DNA of 64,000 nt from Bartonella schoenbuchensis R1 (GCF_002022685.1 NZ_CP019789.1:1183501-1247500), one strand, 5' to 3'; counted from the stretch's first letter, positions 8,322-19,498 are shown. Notes: a model not told the origin generated them from the letters alone. Translations and numbers: made by a program.

Positions 8322-11121
8322 GTTTTGAAGCTCCCCTAGTTTTGCTCGGACTTTTGGCCTTACCAGTCATTTGGTGGTTGTTGCGCACAACACCTTCCAC
8401 GCCTCATAAAGAACCTTTTCCTCCCTTACGCTTCTTGCTTAAACGAACTAATCAGCAAGAAACAGCCAACCATACACCTTGGTGGTTGTTATTGCTACGG
8501 CTCTTTATGATAGCATTAATTACTATCGCCTTAGCGCGCCCTATATGGAACAAAAATCCTGTTATTTTTTCCGGATCTCAACCGCTAGCACTTATTATTG
8601 ACAATGGATGGGCTTCTGCTGAAGAATGGAAAAAACGTATTACTGTTGCAAAATCCTTACTTGTACAAGCAGAAAAACATAAAAAAGACATTTATTTACT
8701 TGCAACAGCTGAAAACAACACCCAAGAAATTGGCCCCTTTTCTGCAGAAGTTGTAAGACAACATTTAATACATTTGCAACCTCAACCCTGGCCTGTCAAT
8801 CGCTTGCAGGCATTTAAAAAACTTATTGAAAAAACTGGCGAAAAACCTCTTGATATTGCCTACTTAAGTGATGGCTTACAAACAAACGAAGATAAAGAAG
8901 TTCTCACTTTCATTGAACAATTAAAGCCTAAAACACTTTTATGGTATTCAGCTGATATTTCTCACTTGATTGGCATAACAGGCATAGTCAATAATGATGG
9001 AAATATCGCAGCACGTATTATTCGCGCAGCCACTTATGATAAGTCTACGACGACATTAAGCCTTTATGATTTCAAAAGTCAGCTTCTTGGGCGTTTTACA
9101 GCACACTTTCATGAAGGAGAAACAACAGCTCTTGTCCCCCTTAATTTACCGCTTGAATTACGCAATGACATTGCATGGATAAAAATTGATAACCATGCTC
9201 AAGCTGCCGCAACTTTTTTAATTGATAGCCGTAATCAAATAAGTCGCGTTGCTCTTTTATCACCAAGCGTTAATGAAATGGTGCAGCCTTTATTGTCTCC
9301 ACTTTACTATGTCATCAAAGCATTGCAGGAACATGCACAGATTATAACAGCTGGCGGAGGAGAGCTTTCAGTTGATATTGATCACTTACTCAAACAAAAC
9401 CCGTCTGTTTTCATTATGGGTGACATTGCTAATATGTCAAAAGCAGCAGAAAAAAAACTATCTAATTTTGTGAATAAAGGGGGAGTGCTCATTCGTTTTG
9501 CTGGGGAGAATTTGAGTTCTACAGAACAATATGACAGTTTACTACCTGTACCACTACGTTCTGGTGAACGTTATCTTGGAAGCACTATGTCATGGGCTAA
9601 ACCACAAAAATTAGCACCTTTTGCAAAAAATAGCTTTTTCTTTGACCTTCCTTTTCCAGAAGAAGTTACTGTTTCACGTCAAATCTTAGCAGAACCAAGC
9701 TCAGACCTTTTTGAAAAAACGTGGCTTAGTCTTGCTGATGGCACCCCCCTTCTCACAGCTGCTAACTATGGAAAAGGCATACTCATTTTTGTCCACATTG
9801 CGCCTGATCCTACATGGTCAAACCTTCCGCTTTCTGGATTTTTTGCACAAATGTTGCAAAAGCTTACCACGCTTGGTGTACATGACCAGGAAACCCCTAT
9901 ACAAACACAGGCAACAACGACACAAAGCCCTTGGCGAACATTAAATGCTGATGGTCAATTACAGATACCCTCCCCTCATATTGCACCACTTGTTATTAAT
10001 GTACAAAAACCACCCCTTCCATCCTATGATACCCCACCTGGATTTTACGGTTCTAAAAATAATCTTTATGCATTGAATTTATTAAATCATTCATCACGTT
10101 TAACAAAACAATCGCCATTACCTGCCTCCTCAGGCAATGACCCGTTATCTTATGATACACAAGAAAAACATTTTGCTGGACCACTTTTAGGGCTGGCTAG
10201 CCTATTCTTAGCGCTAGATAGTTTTTTAGTTTTATGGATGGGAGGAGCTTTTCTTTTTAATCGACGAAGTAATATGTTCCTCTTACTTCCCTTGATAGCA
10301 AGTTTTATCGTCTTATTGTCTTATCCACCAACCACTCATGCACAACCCCTAGAAAAGCATGATGAAATCATGGTGCAAGCAGCTGGTGCCACCCACCTTG
10401 CTTATGTTGTGACTCATAATCATGAAATTGATACAACAAGTAAAAGTGGCTTGGAAGCACTCAGTCAATTTATCTCAGAGCGCACAATGCTTTCACCCGG
10501 TTCTGTTGTAGCGCTTGATCTTGATAAAGATGAACTTTCTTTCTATCCTCTCATTTACTGGCCTATTGACGCTGATGGCCCCATGCCAACGCAAAAAATC
10601 CTTGAAAAAATAAATGCTTTTATGAAACATGGTGGTACAGTTTTATTTGACACCCGTGATCAAATAAGCGCCAATCTGAACCTTGAAGAAACTGCTACCC
10701 CAGCCACACAAAGATTGCGTGCCATTTTAAGCGGATTAAATATCCCAGCCATTGAGCCAGCATCAGCTGATCATGTTATTACTCGTTCTTTTTATATTAT
10801 GCCCGATTTTCCTGGACGCTATCGTGGCTCACCTTTATGGGTTGAAGCATCATCAATAAATAAAAAAATAAAAACTCTATTGCTACTGGCGATAATGTTA
10901 GTTCTCTTCTTATCACTGCCAATAACTTCGCTGGTGCTTGGGCGCTAGACGAGAAAGGTACATGGAAATACCCACTTGTCCCCAATGACCCTATGCAACG
11001 CCTATGGGCATTTCGTGCAGGACTGAATATTGTCATCTACATGCTCACAGGTAATTATAAAGCCGATCAGGTTCATGTTCCTGCATTGTTAGAGAGCTTT
11101 AACAGAAAAAAAAGTCAATGA
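8318..11121 (+). pseudogene. BatA / DUF4159 membrane protein, frameshifted near its end
   Basis: Starts at TTG 8318 behind a strong GGGAGGG site. The first 44 residues are the BatA N-terminal domain (a membrane helix then PFPPLRFLLKRT), followed by a second helix, a vWA-like region, a helix pair near residue 650, and a DUF4159 domain. The frame reads as 876 residues and ends abnormally in an A-rich tract (10862-10874). Adding one base there continues the other frame as SIATGDNVSSLLITANNFAG, then WALDEKGTWKYPLVPNDPMQ, and stops at TGA 11119-11121, giving about 934 residues. That stop overlaps the next ATG as ATGA, confirming the repaired end. Either a single-base sequence error or a real frameshift. 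Confidence 0.85.
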
Positions 11122-13212
11122 TACCATCGATCACTTTTCAGTCTCTTCTACCCATCCCTTGGCTTCTTTTTTTAGGAGGACTTCCCACCTTTTTTATTAT
11201 CATTGGCCTCATTACGAAGCGCCCTGGAGCTTTGTTGCGTCTTATAGCATTGAGCTCAATCATTCTTGCTTTGCTTAATCCAATGATAATAAAAGAAGAG
11301 CGCCAACCTGTTAAAAGCACTGTGGGTATTGTAATTGATCAAAGCGAAAGTCAAACATTTGGTACACGTGCAGACGATAGTCACAAAGCGCGCATACAAT
11401 TAACAAATGAACTATCCCGCTATCCACAATTTGAGCTGCGTTTTATTGAAGCTGGAAAACTTTCTGAAAACCATTATGCACCATCAACAAATTTATTTAA
11501 TGCTCTAACACAAGCTATAGCTGATATACCCCATCTCGCTATGCAGGAACAATTTTGATCACAGATGGACAAGTGCATGATATTCCAAAATTATCAGAAC
11601 TTCATGATAGTGCACCAATTAATGCTCTTATAACAGGGAGAGCCAATGAATTTGACCGTCAAATTAAATTTATTTCTCCTCCCCGCTTTGCTCTTATCAA
11701 TAAACCACAAGTACTTTCCATTTTGGTAGAAGATAAAGGCCAACCTCAAGAAGCTATACCAGCGCAAGCAAATATTTCTATAAGCGTTAATGGTCAAGAA
11801 GTTGGCCATTATTCTGTAACCCCTGGTACTATTTTTCAAACTGAAATCACTCTTCCTCATGCTGAAAAAAATATCATTCAAGCTACAACTGATACTTATG
11901 AAGGTGAATTAAGCTTTGATAATAATCGCGCCATTGCTGTTATTGAAGGAATTAGAGAAAATTTGCGTGTTCTTCTCATCTCGGGTGCACCTTACAATGG
12001 TGAACGTACATGGCGTGATCTTTTAAAAAGTGATTCTAATATTGATCTTGTTCATTTTACTATTTTGCGTCCACCTGAAAAAGCAGACAATACACCTTTG
12101 AGCCAATTGTCACTTGTGGTTTTTCCTACAACCCAGTTATTTGTTGAAGAAATCAATAATTTTGATCTTATCATTCTTGACGGCTTTCAACATTCCAATG
12201 TGTTACCATTGATTTATTATGATTATATTGCTCAATATGTACAAAAAGGTGGTGCATTACTCATAGTAACAGGGCCTGAATTTGCTAATGAACAGTCACT
12301 TGCTAAAACACCTTTAATAAGTGTTCTACCAGCATTGCCAAATGGTGCTATTATTCAAAAACCTTTCCGCCCTACATTAACCAAAGAAGGTGAACGCCAC
12401 CCTGTTACGCGAGGTCTTGCTACCCCTACCCACCCAGCTTCTCAATGGGGGAGATGGCTACGACAAATTGCAATTCAAAACACAAACAAAAGTATTCCTA
12501 TTATGAAAGGAGCTGATGAACAACCGCTTTTGCTTCTTTCACATACTGGTAAAGGTCGAGTAGGTATGTTGCTTTCTGATGAAAGTTGGCTGTGGGCACG
12601 AGGTTTTGAAGGGGGGGACCTTACGCTGCTCTTTATCGTCGCATTGCTCATTGGCTCATGAAAGAACCAGAACTTGAAGAAGAAAGATTAAGTGCTGTAA
12701 ATGATCATCATCATTTAACAATTCGTCGACAAACACTTAAAGAGCAGCCAGAGCCAGTCGAAGTAACCTTCCCCTCTGGCAAAAAACAAAAGATCATTCT
12801 CACAAAAGAACAAGAAGGTGTTTTTACAAGAACTGTAAATACTGATGAAACAGGAATTTTTACCATCCACAATGGTGATCAAACAGTGCTTTCTTCTATA
12901 GGTGCACTCGATAGTCTTGAATTTTCTGATTTAATTTCAACAGAAGAAAAACTAGCCCCTATCAGCCAACATACTGGTGGTCATGTAGTACGTTTGCATC
13001 ATGAGAAAAAAGATGGCATTCACCTTCCTCCCATTAAATTGATTCAAACGAAAACAAAATCAATATCTCCTCGTGCTCAATCAATTGTTCTGAAAGAAGC
13101 AACAGAAACCCGTTTGGTTAATGCCTCATATTTTCCAATCTTTTCTGGATTTTTAGCTCTGATCACCTGCTTTTTACTATTCAGCAGTATGTGGTATCGT
13201 GAAAATCACTAA
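11118..13212 (+). pseudogene. Large membrane protein with vWA and amidotransferase-like domains, two frameshifts
   Basis: Last gene of the MoxR operon, present as three pieces (11118-11558, 11555-12661, 12658-13212) that join into about 698 residues. Two N-terminal helices precede GIVIDQSESQ, a DxSxS vWA metal site. Break one is at C-run 11529-11532: one added C gives PPSRYAGTILITDGQ. Break two is at G-run 12611-12617: one added G gives EGGGPYAALYRRIAHWLMKE. The middle has a class I glutamine amidotransferase-like fold (LRVLLISGAPYNG, LIILDGFQHSN), and a C-terminal helix ends the protein. Related Rhizobiales proteins are continuous. Function is unknown, probably inner-membrane and working with MoxR/DUF58. 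Confidence 0.82.
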
Positions 13213-13278
13213 AAATTCTAAGCGATTTTTTTAAGCGTTTAAGATAATTTAAATCTATTTTACAGGAAAAATGTATAT

Positions 13279-13830
13279 TTAGCTACATGAACGATAACGT
13301 ACTTTACCATGTGCTGTTTTTAACGCATCTTCTTGTAATTCTAAGACTAATAATCGTTGGGGGTTCACTGGCGCAGGCATTTGTATTTGCCCATGTTGTA
13401 CATTTTTAAAATTGAAACGGCCATAGTAATCCTTATCCCCAATTAAAATGACCAAAGGAACATTACAATTTTCCGCCGCTTGTAATGCCATACGTACTAA
13501 TTTGCTTCCTACACCAATATTTTTATGGTCAGGCAGAACAACAAGAGGACCTAGCAGATAAGCAGTTTGTTCACCAATGTATATAGGAGTCATCCTCACA
13601 GAGCCAATAACATGGTCTTCCAAACAAGCAACAAAAGACAGCTGACGATCATGCTTACCATCTTCTCGCAGTAAATAACTTGCACGCACAAAACGACCCG
13701 GACCAAAAACTGTTTGATTAATTTGCTTAATTTGATCATCATGATCAATTATTTCAGGCCAATAACTTATCGTATTATCAGTTGCAGAAAAAGGAGCGCA
13801 AGATTGAGAAGTAGACGATGAGTTTATCAT
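13279..13830 (-). CDS. GNAT family N-acetyltransferase
   Basis: A 183-residue acetyl-CoA-dependent acetyltransferase. The GNAT core is visible: beta-strands around SFVACLEDHVIGSVRMTPIY, motif A in LGPLVVLPDHKNIGVGSKLVRMAL (the Q/RxxGxG/A acetyl-CoA loop appears here as NIGVGS), then VILIGDKDYYGRFNF. The last is typical of the YhbS-like subgroup. The substrate is unknown. It is a single gene, convergent with the MoxR operon. Confidence 0.85.
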   Translation of the reverse strand: MINSSSTSQSCAPFSATDNTISYWPEIIDHDDQIKQINQTVFGPGRFVRASYLLREDGKHDRQLSFVACLEDHVIGSVRMTPIYIGEQTAYLLGPLVVLPDHKNIGVGSKLVRMALQAAENCNVPLVILIGDKDYYGRFNFKNVQHGQIQMPAPVNPQRLLVLELQEDALKTAHGKVRYRSCS

Positions 13831-14088
13831 AGATCGTTCCTAAAAAATTAATATGCAAACAAAAAGTCAATTATTTCAGTTTAAAAAATTTTGTTTCATT
13901 ATCACTATTTTTTTTACACATTACCCATCCCATTTGAAAAAACTTGCTTTTAGCACTCTTTTCTAACACCGTAAATGCTTGCAAAGTTTTCTTAAAACTT
14001 TCTAGCAAACTGTTCCTACCTTATACCCCTCTACCGCTCCTAACAATAAACCGGCTATTTTTCTATTGCCTAAATTGTTTTCAGTACT

Positions 14089-14985
14089 ATGCTAATATTT
14101 ATGTTTTATCTTGCCCACATATCGGATGTGCACCTTTCACCTCTCCCACAACCTTCTTTGTCTGAGCTTTTTGGGAAGCGTCTTACTGGCTATTTTAATT
14201 GGCAAAAAAAACGCAAAAGCCAAATGACAACAAGTGTTTTAGACACTTTAATGCATGCCTTGAAAAAGGAAAAACCTAATCATCTTGTAATTTCTGGTGA
14301 TCTCGTCAATCTTTCTCTAGATAAAGAATTTGAACAAGCGTGCCGTTGGTTGTGCGCACAAGGCCATCCTGAAAATATTTCTTTAACGCTCGGTAATCAT
14401 GATGCTTATGTTCGTGGAGCATTTCAAAAAGCCTGTATCGCCTTTCAACCTTGGATCACAGGTGATATTCCTCAAAATAATGTTTTTCCTTATATGCGCG
14501 TTCGCGATAATGTGGCCATTATCAGTGCTTCTTCAGCCATCGCTACACCATTTTTCCAAGCTGCTGGCTATTTTGATAAAATGCAAGCACAGACTTTATC
14601 CCAACTTTTAAATGAAGCTGCAGCACGCGATCTCTTTCGTATTGTGATGATACATCACCCTCCTTTTCATAATGCAACTTCTTGGTATAAAAAATTATGG
14701 GGTATAGAAAAATTTCTAGACGTTATAAAACACCACGGTTGTGAGCTTATTCTTCACGGCCATACCCACCTACCTACATTAAACTTCATTGAAGGAAAAA
14801 TGAAAAAAGTTCCTATTGTCGGTGTTTCTTCTGCATCACAAGCTTTTGGGAGCAAGAAACCACCTGCCAATTTCAACTTGTTTGCTATTGAGCGCTCTCA
14901 TCAGCAATGGCACTGTCAATTACAACGTCATAGTATTATTACTCAAAACAATGAAATAATGTGTACTGAAAAAATTGATCTTTAG
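14089..14985 (+). CDS. Calcineurin-like metallophosphoesterase
   Basis: A 298-residue phosphoesterase with all metal-ligand motifs: SDVHL (DxH) near residue 10, SGDLVN (GD) near 67, LGNHDAY (GNHD) near 102, the HHPP histidine motif near 187, and HGHTHLP (GHxH) near 223. This is the class III cyclic nucleotide phosphodiesterase/Icc-like pattern. Whether the substrate is a cyclic nucleotide, a lipid A precursor or another phosphate ester cannot be told. No signal peptide is seen. The Met at 14101 is an alternative start that puts LAHISDVHL nearer the N-terminus. Confidence 0.9.
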   Translation: MLIFMFYLAHISDVHLSPLPQPSLSELFGKRLTGYFNWQKKRKSQMTTSVLDTLMHALKKEKPNHLVISGDLVNLSLDKEFEQACRWLCAQGHPENISLTLGNHDAYVRGAFQKACIAFQPWITGDIPQNNVFPYMRVRDNVAIISASSAIATPFFQAAGYFDKMQAQTLSQLLNEAAARDLFRIVMIHHPPFHNATSWYKKLWGIEKFLDVIKHHGCELILHGHTHLPTLNFIEGKMKKVPIVGVSSASQAFGSKKPPANFNLFAIERSHQQWHCQLQRHSIITQNNEIMCTEKIDL

Positions 14986-15262
14986 TATTTTAAACTATTA
15001 ACCCCAAAATATCCTGTGGCTCATACTTCTTAAAACATTATAATCAACTACAAAACTCAGAGTTACCGATATAACAACTATGATACCATTATCAATTATA
15101 ATGCCTCATATTTTGCCGATGCATTACTTTCATATAATATCCCACTATCATAGCCCCCCTTGCTAAAATAAATATCTACAATAATCCATGATCGCTATTT
15201 CTATAGCTATAAAAATTCGATTATGCATTGTGCATAGAAAAAACAAATAAAAAGGAAATTTC

Positions 15263-16177
15263 TCACAAAGAAGGAATAGTCATCGTACCAGGAGGAAACT
15301 TGGCTTCATTTTCAGGTTCTATATGAATAGTAATACGGGCATTTTTAAATTCAATTCTAATTGCTTCCTCAACTTTATTACAAATCTGATGTGCTTCTCC
15401 CACCTGCATTACAGTTGGTACAACTAAATGAAACTCTATAAAAGTAACCCTACCAGCAATACGCGTGCGTAAATCATGTATTTCAATGGCACCACATGCA
15501 TTTGCTAAAATAAGATCATTAATCCGCATGGTTTCATTTAATTCAACTCCAACATCCATTAATCCTTGAACAGAATTATGGATCACTTTCCAACCTTGCA
15601 CAAGAATATGAATAGCAACCATTATTGCCAAAATTGGATCTAAAATAGTCCATCCACTTATGAAAGCAGCAATAAGTCCTACTAAAATGCCAAAGGAAGT
15701 TAAAACATCCATCATTACATGTGCTCCATCAGCCTTAAGAGCTGGTGAATGATGAATTTTGCCTTGTCGAATAAGAATCAAACCCCAAAAATAATTTATG
15801 ATACAAACTGCAATATTAATACCAACCCATATTCCAGGCTGCTGCGGTAATTCAGCAGTCGAAAGAGCTAGCCATGCTTTTCTTAAAATCATAATTGCTG
15901 CAATAATGATCAATACACCTTCAAAAATAGCAGAAAAATATTCTGCCTTATGATGCCCAAAAGGATGCTTTTGATCAGCTGGCTTTAGACTTATTTTAAC
16001 AGCCCACCATGTTGCTAATGCAGCAATTATATTAACAATTGATTCCAAAGCATCAGAATAAAGTGCGACCGAACCGGTAATCTGATAAGCCCAATATTTC
16101 AAAGCAAAAACGATACAAGCCACTAAAATAGACCATAGTGTCAATCTTTGTATCTTTATCTTTGTACTCATAACCAC
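15263..16177 (-). CDS. Cation diffusion facilitator family transporter
   Basis: A 304-residue divalent metal/proton antiporter. Six membrane helices span about residues 10-210, followed by a cytoplasmic ferredoxin-like domain. Conserved pieces are SDALESIVNI in helix 2, the HPFGHHKAEYF loop, and ADGAHVMMDVLTSFGI in helix 5, which gives the HxxxD zinc-type site. The tail holds TFIEFHLVVP and ARITIHIEPE. The metal (Zn, Fe or Mn) cannot be assigned. The start may be residue 1 or the Met at residue 3. It is a single gene. Confidence 0.92.
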   Translation of the reverse strand: MVMSTKIKIQRLTLWSILVACIVFALKYWAYQITGSVALYSDALESIVNIIAALATWWAVKISLKPADQKHPFGHHKAEYFSAIFEGVLIIIAAIMILRKAWLALSTAELPQQPGIWVGINIAVCIINYFWGLILIRQGKIHHSPALKADGAHVMMDVLTSFGILVGLIAAFISGWTILDPILAIMVAIHILVQGWKVIHNSVQGLMDVGVELNETMRINDLILANACGAIEIHDLRTRIAGRVTFIEFHLVVPTVMQVGEAHQICNKVEEAIRIEFKNARITIHIEPENEAKFPPGTMTIPSL

Positions 16178-16774
16178 ACACCATTCTCTATTAAATGAGG
16201 CACAATATTTTGAGCAGCATACCTATAAACATTATTGATATGCCTTTACATTATTCCTCAATATCAGATAGCTTTAAAATAAAATAAAACAATTACCGTA
16301 AGCCTACTGTTCGTGCAAAAATGCCACATCACAAACCATACTCAATCAACTGTAACGACTTGAATTTCTCCCATAAAAAGAAGAGACAGCTCTTAAAACG
16401 ACACCAGATGTATCAACCCAACTGTTATAATTGCTTCTTGAATAGACTGAACACTCTTGTCGCCTTATAATTGAGAAACAATTTTCTTAAACACACTTTA
16501 TACTTACGTAATACTTACATATTTCTTATGACCATTTTCATTCAGCATAGCTGTTACTGCATAAAGCACAAAAAAGCCAGTTAATATTATTGTTGTGATT
16601 TTATTCCCAAATGCATTAAAACTTATGGTTGTTATAAATAATTCTACTTAAAGAAAAACCATAAAGTGGACAGAATATTCACCACAAAATTTTTATTTTG
16701 TGATCTATAGCGTGCAATTCAAAAAATTATTTTTAGCCCATAGAAAAAAGCATTTTTATAAATACCATCCCCAT

Positions 16775-16899
16775 AAAAAGAATCTGGGCATTGGGACCCA
16801 GATTCTTTTCCCCTAAAAAGGGACTACAGTCTTAGGAAATAGCGGGGACCTAAGACACTGTACCCGAATAAAACACTGTTGTGTGCTGCACTCGGTAGT
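16775..16899 (-). ncRNA. Candidate structured small RNA, about 125 nt
   Basis: Read on the minus strand, a consensus promoter (16906-16932) is followed after about seven bases by a compact, highly structured stretch. First comes a 5' hairpin region. Next is a stem of GTCTTAGG with CCTAAGAC (16849-16856 and 16829-16836), extended by TACAG/CTGTA around a bulge, with a C-rich TCCCC loop. A small CCC/GGG hairpin follows, then a 13-bp terminator. No ORF fits it. C-rich loops are common in small RNAs that pair with Shine-Dalgarno sequences. It could belong to a known Bartonella small RNA family, which I cannot check here. Confidence 0.6.
16776..16809 (-). terminator. Rho-independent terminator of the candidate small RNA
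   Basis: A perfect 13-bp stem (16797-16809 with 16776-16788, core AGAATCTGGG) and an 8-base loop, ending on the minus strand in TTTTTAT. The stem also carries T residues on the plus side, so it could work both ways. Confidence 0.8.
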
Positions 16900-16905
16900 T
16901 GTATT

Positions 16906-16932
16906 TTTATACTTATGGTTGTATTATGTCAA
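16906..16932 (-). promoter_or_regulatory. Promoter of the candidate small RNA
   Basis: On the minus strand, a perfect TTGACA -35 box (16927-16932) and a TATAAA -10 box (16906-16911) are separated by 15 bases. Start of transcription is expected near 16899. The spacing is short but both boxes are at or near consensus. Confidence 0.6.
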
Positions 16933-17048
16933 CATATATTCTACTTTAAATTTAAAAATAATACATCTTTTTTGTCTCCCTATTCAATCATGAAGACACA
17001 GCATTCACTACGCTGGTGATTTAGAAAAAATAATGTTAGAAGCTCTAT

Positions 17049-17864
17049 ATGACTTTAAATATCACAACAATCCACGAAACTGATGACCCACGCTTGGAAG
17101 CTTATCGCAATATTCGTGAAAAAGATCTCGTTGGACGGCAACATCAATTTATTGCTGAAGGCAAAGTAGTATTGTCAGCACTGCTGCATTCAAAAGATTT
17201 TTCTGCCTTGTCATTGCTTATTGTAGCAGCACGCCTTCTTGGAATTATGCCTATTTTAAAAGCAACAAAACCAACCTGTCCTATTTATTGTGTTCCGCAA
17301 AAAGTCATGGACGATATTGCTGGTTTTCATGTTCATCGTGGTATGCTTGGTATTGGTGAACGTAAAACTTTACCATCATTACAAGATTTTTTACAAAATC
17401 TTCCAGAAAAAACCTTGGTGCCAGTTTTATGTGGTATTTCTAATCATGATAATATGGGTGCTATTTTTCGCAATGCAGCCGCTTTTGCCAGCCATGGTAT
17501 TATTGTTGATAAAACTTCATGTGATCCGCTATATCGAAAAGCAATTAGAGTTTCTGTTGGTGCTGCTCTAAAAATACCTTACACACAAGGCGCTGATATT
17601 GATAGCATTATTGAAGCTTTAAATGATGCGGACTTTCATCTTTATGCCCTTTCCCCTTCTGCCCCACGCTATCTCAAAGAAGCAAAATCAACAAAACGCA
17701 CTGCAATTATTTTAGGAGCGGAAGGTGATGGTTTGCCAGCTCATATTCTACAAAAATCAGAGACCCTACGCATTCCTATGGCTTATGGTTTTGATAGCCT
17801 CAATGTTGCTACAGCATCAGGTATTGCATTAGCACATTTTGCTGATTTTGATAAACTCAACTAA
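17049..17864 (+). CDS. TrmH/SpoU family RNA 2'-O-ribose methyltransferase
   Basis: A 271-residue SPOUT methyltransferase of the TrmH type, acting on rRNA or tRNA. An N-terminal substrate-binding domain (residues 1-110) contains RQHQFIAEGKVVL. The C-terminal knot has VLCGISNHDNMGAIFRNAAA with the catalytic Asn/Arg motif, IILGAEGDGLPAHIL, and IPMAYGFDSLNVATASGIAL, the three SpoU motifs. It resembles RlmB-type enzymes, but target position cannot be set from sequence. It is convergent with mnmA across a 49-base gap. Confidence 0.9.
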   Translation: MTLNITTIHETDDPRLEAYRNIREKDLVGRQHQFIAEGKVVLSALLHSKDFSALSLLIVAARLLGIMPILKATKPTCPIYCVPQKVMDDIAGFHVHRGMLGIGERKTLPSLQDFLQNLPEKTLVPVLCGISNHDNMGAIFRNAAAFASHGIIVDKTSCDPLYRKAIRVSVGAALKIPYTQGADIDSIIEALNDADFHLYALSPSAPRYLKEAKSTKRTAIILGAEGDGLPAHILQKSETLRIPMAYGFDSLNVATASGIALAHFADFDKLN

Positions 17865-17913
17865 AAGTGAGAATATTTTAAACCGTAAATACCCATTTTA
17901 TTAGTTTACTATT

Positions 17914-19143
17914 TTATTTGCACGCAATAGCTTCTTTAGTCTGAGGGAAAGTAATAGTTTTTGTTTCTAAATTATGCAAAACTTGTTTCAACATTGCCTC
18001 AGCACCTGCAGAACGTTCTGAATGTGTAATAAACCCACCCCCAAGAACACGCGCCTCATTACTATTTTCATTATAAAAAACACAGGCTTGCCCAGGAGCA
18101 ACCCCACTTTCGCTTTCTAATAAATCAACAGAAAACACACCATTTTGATAATGCAAACGAGCTGGACGTGGAGGGCGCGTTGAACGAATTTTGACTACCA
18201 CATCAATACCATTAGGAGGAAAATTGTCTAATTGCTCATCACCAAGCCAATTTACATCACGCAAAAAAAGTTTATGCGTTTCTAACATCTCACGCGGACC
18301 AACAATAACGCGCGCATTTTCCGCATCGAGATAAACTACATAAAGCGCCTCACCAGTTGCAATCCCAATGCCGCGACGTTGACCAACAGTATAATTGATA
18401 ATTCCTGAATGTTCGCCCAAAATTTGCCCATTGATATGCATAATAATCCCAGGATTTGTAGATTCTGGGCGCAATTTTGTAATAACATCAGAATATTTTC
18501 CTTGTGGAACAAAGCAAATATCTTGGCTATCATGCTTATCGGCAACAACAAAACCCATTTCTGCTGCTATTTCACGAACACGTGCTTTTGGAAGATCTCC
18601 AAGTGGAAAACGCAAATAATCAATTTGCTCTTGCGTTGTGGCAAAAAGAAAATAGCTCTGATCACGCTCAGCATCAAGAGGGCGAAACAATGCTCGGTGT
18701 GCACCACAAGAACGACTGCGAATATAATGGCCTGTTGCCAAAGCATCTGCACCTAATTCACGTGCAGTTGCTAATAAATCAGAAAATTTAACAGTTTGAT
18801 TGCAAGCAACACATGGAACAGGGGTTTCTCCATGTGTATAACTTTCTGTAAAAGGATCAATTACAGCTTCGCGAAATCGCTCTTCGTAATCAAGAACATA
18901 ATGAGGTATATTCAATGTTTCTGCTATACGACGGGCATCTTCAATATCTTGTCCTGCACAACACGACCCCACACGATGCGTTGCAACACCATGATCATAA
19001 AGTTGCAAGGTAATTCCAACAACATCATAACCTTCTTTTTTTAAGAGGCCTGCCACAACAGACGAATCAACGCCTCCAGACATTGCAACAACAATACGAG
19101 AGTTTTCGGGCTGTCCTGGCAAATCAAGGCTATTTAAAGACAT
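17914..19143 (-). CDS. mnmA: tRNA-specific 2-thiouridylase
   Basis: Installs the 2-thio group on wobble U34 of tRNA-Lys, -Glu and -Gln. The 409 residues include the PP-loop [12 protein letters not shown] near residue 18, the catalytic Cys pair in [13 protein letters not shown] (near residue 112) and in [13 protein letters not shown] (near residue 210), and the [14 protein letters not shown] segment. The C-terminal barrel is present. Many open frames on the opposite strand (18395-19044) are shadows of this gene. GAGAA lies upstream of the ATG. Confidence 0.96.
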   Translation of the reverse strand: MSLNSLDLPGQPENSRIVVAMSGGVDSSVVAGLLKKEGYDVVGITLQLYDHGVATHRVGSCCAGQDIEDARRIAETLNIPHYVLDYEERFREAVIDPFTESYTHGETPVPCVACNQTVKFSDLLATARELGADALATGHYIRSRSCGAHRALFRPLDAERDQSYFLFATTQEQIDYLRFPLGDLPKARVREIAAEMGFVVADKHDSQDICFVPQGKYSDVITKLRPESTNPGIIMHINGQILGEHSGIINYTVGQRRGIGIATGEALYVVYLDAENARVIVGPREMLETHKLFLRDVNWLGDEQLDNFPPNGIDVVVKIRSTRPPRPARLHYQNGVFSVDLLESESGVAPGQACVFYNENSNEARVLGGGFITHSERSAGAEAMLKQVLHNLETKTITFPQTKEAIACK

Positions 19144-19498
19144 ATGCTTATTCTCTACTTAAAATATGCGCTAGTAAGTGGATTGTTTCAATATATATAC
19201 ACACTATCCATTATCTCTTTATATTGTTTTTTATCCTTCCTACAACTAATAGTATTAGATTTTTAAAGAAGCGATACAAAATGCAAAGGGAGAGATAAAA
19301 AACAAAGAAAACAGCTTTTTTCATTTTTTTTAATAAAAAACCTTATCGAGAATATCATAATGTACTGTTTTATTTATCTTTTATCTACCCCTTTGCATTT
19401 GAATCGATTTTATTAATTTTTTTTCAACGTGTTTAGTTCTTTTTTAAAGCTCACGCTTTACAAGCATCTCAGGTCCTTGAACAAAAGTAGAGAATACA
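19144..19498. other. Divergent spacer between mnmA and sciP
   Basis: About 355 AT-rich bases holding two divergent promoters. I see poly-T and poly-A runs but no convincing TTAA-N7-TTAA site and no ORF. AGAGAA lies just before the sciP ATG. Confidence 0.45.

Larger units (their letters stand above)
16178..17048. other. 870-base spacer holding a small RNA locus
   Basis: No protein gene is supportable here. The left half (16178-16760) carries the transporter promoter and AT-rich sequence without clear features. The right half holds the candidate small RNA, its terminator and its promoter, listed separately, then the trmH-like gene leader. Confidence 0.6.

Noticed and set aside
10862..10874. 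Programmed -1 ribosomal frameshift in the DUF4159 gene
   Set aside because: The zero-frame codons do not make a standard slippery heptamer, and nine other genes show the same kind of one-base loss, so a common technical or mutational cause is simpler.
16775..16899. 6S RNA, SRP RNA or tmRNA identity for the structured RNA
   Set aside because: None of their hallmark sequences is present, and 6S RNA would be expected beside a 5-formyltetrahydrofolate cyclo-ligase gene.
18395..19044. Several open frames on the plus strand across this stretch
   Set aside because: They lie antisense to mnmA, whose PP-loop and catalytic cysteines are unmistakable; their sequences show no family resemblance.
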